This document shows, piece after piece, positions 19,499 to 27,188 of a DNA stretch of 28,979 bases. Position 1 is the first letter of the stretch, and every line of letters starts with the position of its first letter. Below the pieces are notes generated by a model. It worked only from the letters and a program-made list of their open reading frames with translations, did not search any database and was not told the origin of the DNA. A program made the translations under genes and the position numbers. Source of the DNA: a virus; the IMG/VR virus record IMGVR_UViG_3300042470_000593, positions 1 through 28,979 of that record. The stretch is one strand, 5' to 3'.

Positions 19499-20562
19499 TT
19501 CTCACCCCCTTCGTCGAGCCAGTCGCCGTGGTGCAGGTCTCGCCATGCGAACCCGTGGACGCCTCCGATCACGAACGAGTCGCCCTGGGCCAGGATCGCG
19601 GCCGCGTCGGCCGGCGAGATCCAGAACGATCCGTCGGGCTGGTCGGCCGGCCACTTTGCCCCGCCCACCCAGCGGTCGCCCCACGAGTTCAACACCAGGA
19701 CTCCGTCCCGCTTGCCTTCGTTCTTCGCGTAGCGGACCGAGCAGATTAGGAGGCAGTGGTTCCACTGCCCGCCCCTTCTCAGGAAGCCGTCAGCGTCCCT
19801 GGTGGTGCTGGCCGCGAAGCCCACGTTGGAGCACACAGGCACACAGAAGCCGGCCTCCAGGGCGGCGCACAGGCCCTCGTACGTCTCGCACAGGGCGACC
19901 GCCTTCGCCGTGTGCTCGTTCGCCCGCTTCGCCAGGTCCGGCGGGACGCCGTACGCTCCCCACTCCTTGGACCTGGGGATCGAGTAAGTGGAGAGATCCG
20001 TCTCGCCGTACTTCTCGCGGTACAGGATCCCGCCGTGGCCGTTCTTCAAGCCGGCCACCCAGCGGGCCGCGGCGGCCCCGTAGGATCCGTCGCTCCAGCC
20101 GGCGAACGTCACAGGCGGGAGTCGGCCGGCCGTGCGGGATCCCCCGTATATGGGCTCGGTGGCGACCAGACGCGGAGCGTCGGCGGTCGCACCCGTGGCC
20201 CAGTCCACCGACTGGCCGATGTACGAACCCATCGCCCAGCCGAACGACACACACGATCCGTGCGAGCCCTGGTTCCACGGACCGAACGGAGTCCCGTAGA
20301 CGGCCCGGTGTGCCCGGTCCGCGTAGCGGTACAGGAACGTGTCCTTCCCCTGCGCCTTCGCCAGGCACTCGGCTCCGGCACTGCGCCAGAGCGGGTCGTC
20401 GAGCTCCCCGAGGAACTCCCGGACGCCTGCCGGGTTCGCGTTGTAGCCGTAGTTGCCGGCGACGAGCGTGCTGGTAGGCCTTGTGGAGTGTGTCCACGCC
20501 AGGCCCGCCAGGGCCACGAGCAGCACGACAACGAAGAACCGGAACGCCTTAGCGTGTGACAT
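19495..20562 (-). CDS. Exported papain-family (C1) cysteine protease
   Basis: The 355-aa product has an N-terminal hydrophobic segment (AFRFFVVVLLVALAGLAW, residues 6-23), a signal peptide or anchor, then a papain-type catalytic domain. Gln98 and Cys104 lie in PWNQGSHGSCVSFGWAMG, His269 in GGQWNHCLLICSV, Asn292 in VLNSWGDRW. All four positions of the C1 family are present. Papain-family enzymes cut proteins; in the periplasm this one could attack the envelope, a surface layer or peptide cross-links. No lysozyme, amidase or other endolysin is recognisable elsewhere, so it may serve lysis. It overlaps the preceding membrane protein gene by 14 bases. Confidence 0.85.
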   Translation of the reverse strand: MSHAKAFRFFVVVLLVALAGLAWTHSTRPTSTLVAGNYGYNANPAGVREFLGELDDPLWRSAGAECLAKAQGKDTFLYRYADRAHRAVYGTPFGPWNQGSHGSCVSFGWAMGSYIGQSVDWATGATADAPRLVATEPIYGGSRTAGRLPPVTFAGWSDGSYGAAAARWVAGLKNGHGGILYREKYGETDLSTYSIPRSKEWGAYGVPPDLAKRANEHTAKAVALCETYEGLCAALEAGFCVPVCSNVGFAASTTRDADGFLRRGGQWNHCLLICSVRYAKNEGKRDGVLVLNSWGDRWVGGAKWPADQPDGSFWISPADAAAILAQGDSFVIGGVHGFAWRDLHHGDWLDEGGEK

Positions 20563-21100
20563 CGGCGGCGGCCCTCGCGATGTCGCGGAACGCCGTGATC
20601 CACCGCGCCCGCTGCTCTGGTGAGATCGGCCCGCCGGACTTGCCGACGGCCTGTTCGAGGTAGGCCGCGATCGCGTCGCGTGCCGCCGGCTGGCGGGCGC
20701 CGATCGAGATCCCGCGGCAACGCAGCTCGCGGGCGCGGTCCCGGAGCGTGTCGATCGAGACTCCTGTCCGGAACATGGGCTCGGGCTGGAGCCCGTCCCA
20801 CTCGATCTCGGCCGCCAGTTCCTCGGTCAGGGCCGCGATCGTGTTCGCATCTTCGGCGGCAGACGGCCCACGGAACAGGCCTCGCAGCACGAGCGGCCCG
20901 GCGTCGGGGGCCGGCGTCGGGGAGGCGTCCCGCTGCGAGCCGGACCAGGAGAGCAGGGCGGCCACCAGCAGGGCGACGGCCAGGGCCTGCCGGGGGCCGA
21001 CCTTCGGAGCGTGCTTCGCCATCAGCTCGCGGATCTGGACGAGCACGTCGGGGCCGGCGAACGCGAACGCAGCCCCCAGGATCAGCGCGGCCGTGATCAT
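20549..21100 (-). CDS. Two-span membrane protein, 183 aa
   Basis: The product has two hydrophobic segments, ITAALILGAAFAFAG (2-16) and ALAVALLVAALLSWSG (39-54), separated by a charged loop, then a Pro-rich hinge and a soluble domain of about 110 residues with paired helices (AALTEELAAEIEWDG; ELRCRGISIGARQPAARDAI). It is coupled by overlaps to the upstream 124-aa gene (ATGA) and to the protease gene (14 bases). Such topology suits an envelope partner for the protease, holin or spanin. No family recognised. Confidence 0.55.
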   Translation of the reverse strand: MITAALILGAAFAFAGPDVLVQIRELMAKHAPKVGPRQALAVALLVAALLSWSGSQRDASPTPAPDAGPLVLRGLFRGPSAAEDANTIAALTEELAAEIEWDGLQPEPMFRTGVSIDTLRDRARELRCRGISIGARQPAARDAIAAYLEQAVGKSGGPISPEQRARWITAFRDIARAAADVTR

Positions 21101-21471
21101 GCGGCGGCCCTCAGTAGCGGCAGGAGCTGCTCGATCGCCCCGGAGGCGAGCGACAGGACGAGCGACCGGACGGCCGGGCGGGCCGCCAGCCATAGCGGCA
21201 GGAGCATCGTCGGGACCGCGTAGTCGGCCACGGAGTCGAACAGAGCGGCGACCGCCTCCAGGACGATCTCCTTCTTCGCCGGGCCGGGCAGATCAAGGAG
21301 TTCGGCGCCTGTGATCGCCAGCCGCAGCAGGCCCACCAGCAGGTCGCCGAACTCGATCCATGTGAGCCCGTCGGACGACACGAGCTTCGCAGTTGTGATG
21401 TAGGCCTTCACGGCCTGGGCGATGTCCGTGTAGGCCGAGCCGGCCCTGATCGGTGCCTCGGAGATGCTCAT
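21097..21471 (-). CDS. Hydrophobic helical protein, 124 aa
   Basis: After a polar start the product contains WIEFGDLLVGLLRLAITGAE, an acidic KKEIVLEAVAALFDSVADY stretch, and a hydrophobic Pro-containing end, LASGAIEQLLPLLRAAA. I recall similar proteins in planctomycete-associated phages, unnamed. It is mostly helical and could associate with membranes. GGAGGAGG precedes the ATG at 21471, and that ATG overlaps the previous stop (ATGA), so this start is preferred over the GTG at 21486. Confidence 0.6.
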   Translation of the reverse strand: MSISEAPIRAGSAYTDIAQAVKAYITTAKLVSSDGLTWIEFGDLLVGLLRLAITGAELLDLPGPAKKEIVLEAVAALFDSVADYAVPTMLLPLWLAARPAVRSLVLSLASGAIEQLLPLLRAAA

Positions 21472-21632
21472 CGTTTCCTCCTCCACACGAGACCGGCTGG
21501 GACTTCACGCGATCGCCGTGCCCGGCAGGCCGGGCAGACGAGATACTGGAGCTGCACGTCGGCCGAGGCCTGCTTCGAGGTCGCGACCCGCATACGCTCG
21601 CCGCAGCGTGTGCAGTTGGCCGGCGTGCTCAC
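21468..21632 (-). CDS. Zinc-ribbon-like protein, 54 aa
   Basis: The product has two Cys-x-x-Cys pairs, NCTRCGERMR and LVCPACRARR, 22 residues apart, with a basic end VWRRKR. This is a small zinc ribbon, as in Com-like phage translational regulators and other nucleic-acid-binding proteins. It starts at GTG (21632) in a GTGA overlap with the protease-HAD stop and couples to the next gene in ATGA. A regulatory role for the insert downstream of it is possible but not shown. Confidence 0.7.
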   Translation of the reverse strand: MSTPANCTRCGERMRVATSKQASADVQLQYLVCPACRARRSREVPAGLVWRRKR

Positions 21633-22588
21633 GAGGCCTCCGCGTTCATCCGGGCGGCGGCGGCCGCCGCTGCGGCCTTTGCCCCCAGGAGCGTCGAGAC
21701 CTTGAACGACCTGGTCGTCGCCTCGGGGATCGTCTCGGGCGTGTCGTCGATCCAGATGTCGACCTCCAGGCCGGCGGCCTGGGCCGCGGCCCGCTTCTGC
21801 TCGCCGGGGCCGCAGAGCACAAGGGCCGACAGCCCGTCGAAGGAGTCGCCGAAGGCGTCCCGGACAGCGGCCCGGTTCTCCTCGGTGTCCTCGCGCCTCG
21901 TGATGCAGCAGACGCGGTTCCCGCGGGAGACCGCGTCGGCGATGAAGGACCGCCAGAGCCCAGGCGCCGCTGTGAACGTCTGGTCGAAGTCGATCGAGAT
22001 CTGGAGCCCGCCGTCGGCGGCCACGGCCCGCGCGGCCTTCCAGGCCTCGATCGAGCGGAGCCCGAGGGACGACGAGGGGTAGGCGGCCCGGGTCACTGGC
22101 GACACGTCGTATAGGCCCGCGGCCTCGTGGATCGTCCGGATCGGGTTGCCCTTCTCGTCCGCCGTCCACTGCTCGCCGCCGGCACTGACGGAGAACGCGA
22201 ACGAGCTGCCGTAGATAGTCTTCGAGCGGATCAGAACGGCCAGATCGCGGCCGAGCTGCGTCTCGGGGAGGTCCATCTCGTAGGCCAGGCCGCGCGAGTC
22301 CTTCTGGATCCGGAGCGTGCCGTTCGTGGTCCGCGACAGAACCTGGGAGTCGTCGTGGTTGAACAGGCCCACGACATCGACCGGGCCGCGCGGGTCGTTC
22401 TTGTGCCGGCCGAGGATCTTGTCGAACGCCGTTGAGGCGAACTTCTCGCGGAACCCGCCCAGGTCCACGGACAGGCTGTCCCACGGCGGGGCGATGCCGC
22501 GGATCACGACCGGGCCGTCCGCCCTGGCCTCGATTCCCAGGCCGTCGTCCCCGAGGTCCGCGAAGGAGAGGTAGCGTCGTTCGAGCAT
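21629..22588 (-). CDS. Prohead protease (S78) fused to a HAD-like domain
   Basis: Residues 1-165 match the HK97 prohead protease family: LFNHDDSQVL with His78, YGSSFAFSV with Ser129, and Glu155 in TIHEAAGLYDVSPV, the usual His-Ser-Glu set. It would trim the capsid delta domain. From about residue 195 a second domain begins: ISIDFDQTFTA (Asp200 and Asp202, HAD motif I), CCITRRED (Thr230, motif II), Lys265 in GPGEQKRAA, and DIWIDDTPETI (Asp281/Asp282, motif IV). So the four HAD phosphatase motifs appear in order. The join at EAWKAARAVAADGG is smooth, with no frameshift. Usual prohead proteases are about 180-220 aa. The HAD activity and its substrate are unknown. Confidence 0.85.
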   Translation of the reverse strand: MLERRYLSFADLGDDGLGIEARADGPVVIRGIAPPWDSLSVDLGGFREKFASTAFDKILGRHKNDPRGPVDVVGLFNHDDSQVLSRTTNGTLRIQKDSRGLAYEMDLPETQLGRDLAVLIRSKTIYGSSFAFSVSAGGEQWTADEKGNPIRTIHEAAGLYDVSPVTRAAYPSSSLGLRSIEAWKAARAVAADGGLQISIDFDQTFTAAPGLWRSFIADAVSRGNRVCCITRREDTEENRAAVRDAFGDSFDGLSALVLCGPGEQKRAAAQAAGLEVDIWIDDTPETIPEATTRSFKVSTLLGAKAAAAAAAARMNAEAS

Positions 22589-22601
22589 GGTCTAGCCTCA
22601 G

Positions 22602-24422
22602 TCAGATCGTGGAGAGAAACGACTCGATGTCCGCGTAGACCTGGTCGAGACCGGAGGACTCTTTCGCCAGCACGGCCAGCAGATCGGCAGCCTCCAGAAG
22701 CAGCGCCTCGACTTCGTTCATGTCCTGATCTATGCCGCGTTTGCCGAACTTTTCGGCGATCTGCTTCATCTTCTGCTCGTACTTTGCGCGAGCTGCTGCG
22801 ACCTTCTCCTCCTTGACCCTGGCGATGTCCTTCATCCGGGCGGCAAAATGCTCGGCTGCGCTTTTCTTGGCCCCATCCATCGCGGCGAGCTTCTGCTCCA
22901 GCTCGGCCTTCTGTTTCTTCAGCCCTTCAAGCTTCTTTGAGATCTTCTGAACTTCCCTGTCTGCTTCCTTCTGCGTGCCCTCAATTCGATCTCGCAGTCG
23001 CTCGCGTCGTACTTTCTGCTGTGGTGTAGCCGGCTGTGAATCGGACCCTCCAACCACTCCAGAACCTCCTGACGAACCACCTCCGCCGCCGCCTGCGCCG
23101 TCACCGCCACCTTCACCGCCAGAGCCGCCGCCCGCGAATTGTCCGTTTGGGTCGCGCGGCTGATCTGATGAATAACGAAACGAGCGGCTGGACTGCTGCC
23201 CGGCCGCCTGCTGTGCCGCCGCCCCCAGCGTCGAGAACCCGAGCTGCACGTAGGTCTCGTCGGCCGCGGGATCGTCGAGGAGCGGCAGGTCTTCGAGGTC
23301 GCGGATCTCGTTCGGGCGGATCGCGCCCATCGACCACATCGCCTGATAGAGCTGCGACCGGGCGGCCGTGTCGCCACGGAGCAGGCCGCGGCCGTCGAGC
23401 TTCGCGTAGACCCCGTCGTAGGTCGACAGGATCGAGCGGTCGATCGCGCCCTCCAGCCGCCGCTGCCAGGGCAGCAGGCAAAACACTTGGGCGGTAAGGA
23501 ACTCCTGTTCCACGTTCGACCATCGCGCCATCGCGGAGTCACCCACGAGGGTCGAGGGCACACCGAAGGCCCGGGCGATCTCGCCGACCAGGGCGTTCCG
23601 CAGCTCTTGGAAGCCGGACGCCTCCTGACTGTCGCCCTGGAGCGTCTTTGCCTGGACCTTCTTCGGGAGGACAGCCGTCCGGCCGCGGTTCCGCGGGCCG
23701 CCGTACATCTCCCGCCACTGCTCGCGGAGCGTGTTCATCGCCTCGGCCGGGATCTGCTCCTGTGTCTCCAGGACGATGTCCGGCCGCGCGGCGTTGTCCC
23801 AGTAGGCCGAGGCGGCGGTGTCGAGTTTGCGGGCCAGGGCGATCGACGTGCCGCACAGCTCGGCAGGCACCATCCCGAGGTAGCCGTTATCGGAGAGCCA
23901 TCGGACGTGAAGGATCTCGTCCTGCGAGAAGATCCGCGACTCGTTCCCGTCGCCCATGTACGAGTAGGAGAGCGACTTGTCGGCCAGCCGGCTGACCGTC
24001 ATTCGCGACGGGTGCAGCGGCTCCAGCGACTGGAGGAACCCGCGCGGCCCCGGCACGATCCGGCAGTAGGAGTTCCCGTAGAGGGCGGTGTGATGGATCA
24101 CGAGCTCGGTCAGCTCGTAGGAGGACATCCAGCCGTTGGGCCGCTTGGTCAGAACCCTGTAGGTGTCGCCGGGGAGATCTTCGGCCTTCACGCGGCGGCC
24201 GTTCGGCAGCGTCCGCATGATGTGGAGCGGCATCGACGCCAGCGACTGCGCCAGGAACCGGACACACGCCAGGATCGCCGTGACCCGGATCGCCGTGTGT
24301 GGGGCGATCTCGTGGTATCCGTCGAGCGCCCAGCCCGTGGGAATCGACCGCAACTCCAGCGGCTTTGAGGCCGTCTTGCGCCGGGACGGCCTTCGGGCGG
24401 CGGGCTGCTTCTTCGCGGTCAT
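22602..24422 (-). CDS. Portal protein with C-terminal coiled-coil extension
   Basis: Residues 1-400 form an HK97-type portal: IRVTAILACVRFLAQSLASM, NPx-like GNSYCRIVPGPRG, DEILHVRWLSDNGYLGMVP, FGVPSTLVGDSAMARWSNVE and MGAIRPNEIRDLEDLPLLD are all family blocks. It forms the ring through which DNA enters. The usual length is about 400-430 aa. Here RDPNGQFAGGG (about residue 422), a Gly/Ser linker (430-460) and a 130-residue Lys/Glu/Ala coiled coil (about 468-600) follow. The extension's DNA is less GC-rich than the portal part, suggesting a later addition. It may act as an internal scaffold or bind another head protein. It overlaps terL by four bases. Confidence 0.9.
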   Translation of the reverse strand: MTAKKQPAARRPSRRKTASKPLELRSIPTGWALDGYHEIAPHTAIRVTAILACVRFLAQSLASMPLHIMRTLPNGRRVKAEDLPGDTYRVLTKRPNGWMSSYELTELVIHHTALYGNSYCRIVPGPRGFLQSLEPLHPSRMTVSRLADKSLSYSYMGDGNESRIFSQDEILHVRWLSDNGYLGMVPAELCGTSIALARKLDTAASAYWDNAARPDIVLETQEQIPAEAMNTLREQWREMYGGPRNRGRTAVLPKKVQAKTLQGDSQEASGFQELRNALVGEIARAFGVPSTLVGDSAMARWSNVEQEFLTAQVFCLLPWQRRLEGAIDRSILSTYDGVYAKLDGRGLLRGDTAARSQLYQAMWSMGAIRPNEIRDLEDLPLLDDPAADETYVQLGFSTLGAAAQQAAGQQSSRSFRYSSDQPRDPNGQFAGGGSGGEGGGDGAGGGGGGSSGGSGVVGGSDSQPATPQQKVRRERLRDRIEGTQKEADREVQKISKKLEGLKKQKAELEQKLAAMDGAKKSAAEHFAARMKDIARVKEEKVAAARAKYEQKMKQIAEKFGKRGIDQDMNEVEALLLEAADLLAVLAKESSGLDQVYADIESFLSTI

Positions 24423-26056
24423 AGTGCGACGATGTCCCAGGAGTCGGCCTGCCCTGCTGTGTCAGTCATCGCGAGCGCGAGGCCCATGATCGTCGCGACT
24501 GCTCCGTCAATCTTCTCGGTCGAGCGTCCCCGGTCCGGCTTGATGTTCCCGCTGGTGTCCTCGGCGAGCTGCACGTTCCCGAAGTTCCAGGTCAGGACCG
24601 GCGAGCGCCACCGGATCTTGCGCGCGGCCACGAGCCCTTCGAGGAACTTCGACGGCCCCGTCAGGGCACCGATCGACTGCGGTATAGCCTGCACTTCGAG
24701 CCCTGCCCGCTGAAGTTGGGTCGCCACGCTGCCGAGGTTCCACTGGTCCGCCCCGATCTTCCGGACGTGGTGTCTCGTGGCGTAGTCCACGATCGTCGCG
24801 GCGACGCGGTCGTGGTCGAGCCTGGCGCCGTCGGTTGGGATCACCCAGCCTTCGCGGATCCACTGGGAGTAAGGGATCCGATCCTTCCGCTCGCGTTCGG
24901 CGATTGTGTTCTCGGGGACGAAGTAGATCGTGTCCACGTCGTACGATCCGTCCGGGTTGCCGAACACGAACGCCGCGCAGGTCAGGTCGATGTTGTTCGC
25001 TAGATCGAGCCCCAGGTAGCAGGGCCGGCCGTCGAGCGGCTCGGGCGGATCGGCGACACACGCGGCCAGGGACTCGGGGGCGAACCACCTGGAGTCGGTC
25101 TCCGTGGGCACGTTCATCCTGTAGCGGAGCCAGGCGTTGAGCTTCGCGGGGTTCTGCTTCGCCTCCAGGGCGTCGGCCCGGAACGAGTCGAGGGAGATCG
25201 TCGTCCCGAGGCTCGGGTTCGCCTTGAACCACTGCCGCTCGTCGAACCAGTCGGCGGCGTCCTCGTCGGCCCGGTAGATCTTCCCGAAGAACGACGGGTC
25301 CACGGACGGATCAGCCTGGACCCGTTCCGCGTATTGCCAGAGCTGCCACCACAGGTCACCAGGCTGTCGCGAATAGCCCGCCGTCGAGATCGAGATCACG
25401 ATGGGCGATCGCCTGGCCGCACCGGCGTAGCGGAGGGCGTCGTAGAGCCTGGTGTCACGCTGCGCGTGGGCCTCGTCCAGGAGCACGGCCGAGGCGTTCA
25501 GACCCTCGGCCCGGAACCCGTCGGCCGAGATGACCGTGTACCTGGAGCCACTCTCCCGGTGGACGATCGTGTTCCGCGAGTCGATCACCTCCAGCCGCTT
25601 CGCCAGGTGCGGCGACGAGCGGACCATCGAGGCCGCCTCGCGGGCGATGATCCCGGCCTGGGCTCGATCGCTCGCCGCGGAGATCACCTCGGCCCCGGGC
25701 TCGCCATCGGCGACCGTCAGGTACAGGGCCAGGGCCGACAGCAGCGTCGACTTCCCGTTCTTCTTCGGCGTGAAGATCGCGGCCGTCCTGTAGCGGCGTC
25801 GCTTCTCCGCGTCGACCCAGCCGAACAACGGCTCGATGATGTCGCGCTTCTGCCACTCCAGGAGCTGCATGGGCCGGCCGGCCCATTCCCCCTTCGACAT
25901 CTGGCAGAAGGACTCGACGAACCTGATCACCTTGTTCGCGCGGGCCTGCTCGTAGGTGAACCCGGCCACGGCCTCGGGCCTGGCGTCCGGCTTGGCGGCT
26001 CGCGGCTTACGAGGTTTCGCGGAGGAACTCCTCGAACTCGTCCTTCTGGGTGGCAT
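24419..26056 (-). CDS. terL: Terminase large subunit
   Basis: The 545-aa product has a basic N-terminal tail, an ATPase domain with Walker A FTPKKNGKST (about residues 95-104) and Walker B AVLLDEAHAQ (about 190-199), and a nuclease domain with YLGLDLANNIDLTC, VDYATRHHVRKIGADQW and KIDGAVATIMGLAL carrying the metal-binding aspartates. It matches the HK97-type Terminase_1 family. It cuts and pumps DNA into the prohead with TerS and the portal. The ATG at 26056 overlaps terS by 50 bases; an internal GTG near residue 30 is an alternative start that would shorten the overlap. Confidence 0.93.
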   Translation of the reverse strand: MPPRRTSSRSSSAKPRKPRAAKPDARPEAVAGFTYEQARANKVIRFVESFCQMSKGEWAGRPMQLLEWQKRDIIEPLFGWVDAEKRRRYRTAAIFTPKKNGKSTLLSALALYLTVADGEPGAEVISAASDRAQAGIIAREAASMVRSSPHLAKRLEVIDSRNTIVHRESGSRYTVISADGFRAEGLNASAVLLDEAHAQRDTRLYDALRYAGAARRSPIVISISTAGYSRQPGDLWWQLWQYAERVQADPSVDPSFFGKIYRADEDAADWFDERQWFKANPSLGTTISLDSFRADALEAKQNPAKLNAWLRYRMNVPTETDSRWFAPESLAACVADPPEPLDGRPCYLGLDLANNIDLTCAAFVFGNPDGSYDVDTIYFVPENTIAERERKDRIPYSQWIREGWVIPTDGARLDHDRVAATIVDYATRHHVRKIGADQWNLGSVATQLQRAGLEVQAIPQSIGALTGPSKFLEGLVAARKIRWRSPVLTWNFGNVQLAEDTSGNIKPDRGRSTEKIDGAVATIMGLALAMTDTAGQADSWDIVAL

Positions 26057-26474
26057 TGTTCACGACCAGACCGGCTCGGCTGCTCGGCGTGCAGCCGAAC
26101 TCCTGCTCGATCTTGAGCAGGTCGGCCGCGAACCCGCGGAGCGCCACGACATCAGGGTTGCCAACCCGACGGCCTGATCCAATGCTGGCCGCGAGGCCGT
26201 TCGCCTTCACCTCGCGGTAGGCCTCCAGCCACAGGTCGTAAGTCAGGCAGTAGCGTTCCAGGGTCTCGCGGTCGGCGACCGTCAGGACGCCCATCGACGC
26301 GAGCTGCGGGGCGCGTCGGTTCCACATCGCGAGGGCCTCGCCCTGGAGGTGCGGCGATGCTTCGAGCGGCCCGGCCGGAGGCAGCGGCTCGCCTTCGTGG
26401 CGGCCTTCCTTGGATGGGTCGCCACGAAGGAGGCGTAGCTTCGTCGGCTGCTTGCGTGGTCCTCGTTTCCCCAT
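26007..26474 (-). CDS. terS: Terminase small subunit, P27 family
   Basis: The 155-aa product begins MGKRGPRKQPTKLRLLRGDP, the standard opening of P27-type small terminases, and contains LTVADRETLERYCLTYDLWL and a C-terminal ALRGFAADLLKIEQEFGCTP. It recognises the packaging site and positions TerL. AAGGAG lies five bases before the ATG at 26474, so the longer open frame upstream is not part of the gene. A 101-base gap separates it from the HNH gene, where a cos site is expected. Confidence 0.9.
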   Translation of the reverse strand: MGKRGPRKQPTKLRLLRGDPSKEGRHEGEPLPPAGPLEASPHLQGEALAMWNRRAPQLASMGVLTVADRETLERYCLTYDLWLEAYREVKANGLAASIGSGRRVGNPDVVALRGFAADLLKIEQEFGCTPSSRAGLVVNNATQKDEFEEFLRETS

Positions 26475-26575
26475 GACTGCTCCTTGAAACAACCTCGAAA
26501 ACGGCCGGAAATTCGCGCGGAGGGCACGCGAGACTAGGGACAAAATGGCAGGCTTCGACCGACCCCACCCCCCCA
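26475..26575. other. HNH-terS gap, candidate cos region
   Basis: In HK97-type phages that package from cos ends, the cut site normally lies just before terS beside an HNH gene. This 101-base gap holds a minus-strand G-run (GATGGGGGGGTGGGGTCGG) and CGCGCGAATTTCCGG. The cut position itself cannot be read from the sequence. A headful (pac) mechanism is not excluded. Confidence 0.4.
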
Positions 26576-26872
26576 TCACGAGATAAATCCGCGCCTCCGC
26601 TGCTCGGCGATCGTCTTCTGAGCGTGGTGGGCGCGGCATAAGACCTGGAGATTCGCCAGGTCGTCCGTGCCGCCGTCTTCGAGCGGCAGGATGTGGTCTA
26701 CGTGCAGCTCGCGGCCGCCGACGGCTCGCAGGCAGACGCGGCAGCGGGCGGCGTCCCGGACGATCACTGCCCGCCTGATCGCGGCCCACCGCGAGGTCGT
26801 GTAGTGTGCCTGCTCCCGCGTCCGCGGCGACTTCAGCCTCGGAGGCTTCCAGCGTGGGACGGCGTCAGGCAT
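26576..26872 (-). CDS. HNH endonuclease, packaging-associated
   Basis: The 98-aa product has CRVCLRAVGGRELHVDHILP and then DDLANLQVLCRAHHAQKTIA, the full HNH motif with two Cys-x-x-Cys zinc pairs (CRVC, LCRAH-type) and the catalytic His in HVDHI. Proteins of this kind next to terS/terL are required with terminase for cos cleavage in HK97-like phages. It is free-standing, not within an intron. The start overlaps the previous gene by eight bases. Confidence 0.88.
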   Translation of the reverse strand: MPDAVPRWKPPRLKSPRTREQAHYTTSRWAAIRRAVIVRDAARCRVCLRAVGGRELHVDHILPLEDGGTDDLANLQVLCRAHHAQKTIAEQRRRGFIS

Positions 26873-27188
26873 CGACTCCAGGCTCCAGGAGTCGCGGCAC
26901 GAGCGGCATGATCACCGACATGGGGACGACCTCGATCTCGGCGAACCGGCTCCGGTCCAGGTGCGAGAACCCCTCGGCCAGCAGGCCGCCGGGGCCGACC
27001 TCGGAGAGCAGGTCGGCGCAGCACATCCAGCGTCCGTCGGTCAGCCGGACGGGCGAGACGTGGAGCGACGGGCTGCCGTGCTGCTCCTGGATCTCGGCGA
27101 GCCGCGCGGCGATCGGGTCGCCGAACACGAGGGCCAGGTCGACGGCCATCTCGTAGGCCAGGGGGAGCGTCAGGTCTGCCAGTGTCAT
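26865..27188 (-). CDS. Hypothetical protein between fibre and HNH, 107 aa
   Basis: The product starts TLADLTLPLAYEMAVDLALV and contains SLHVSPVRLTDGRWMCCADL, and ends EVVPMSVIMPLVPRLLEPGVDA. It is a mix of helices and strands with no membrane span. The ATG at 27188 overlaps the fibre stop (ATGA), so it is co-translated with the fibre. It may be a fibre chaperone or attachment factor; no family is recognised. Confidence 0.55.
   Translation of the reverse strand: MTLADLTLPLAYEMAVDLALVFGDPIAARLAEIQEQHGSPSLHVSPVRLTDGRWMCCADLLSEVGPGGLLAEGFSHLDRSRFAEIEVVPMSVIMPLVPRLLEPGVDA

Noticed and set aside
17720-19732. A 670-codon plus-strand open frame
   Set aside because: It is antisense to the capsid gene and its neighbours and has the low-complexity composition of a shadow frame; the minus-strand genes are clearly real.
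26475-26789. N-terminal extension of TerS up to 26789
   Set aside because: The upstream part overlaps the HNH gene and has no family resemblance; AAGGAG directly before the ATG at 26474 and the MGKRGPRKQP opening fix the start.
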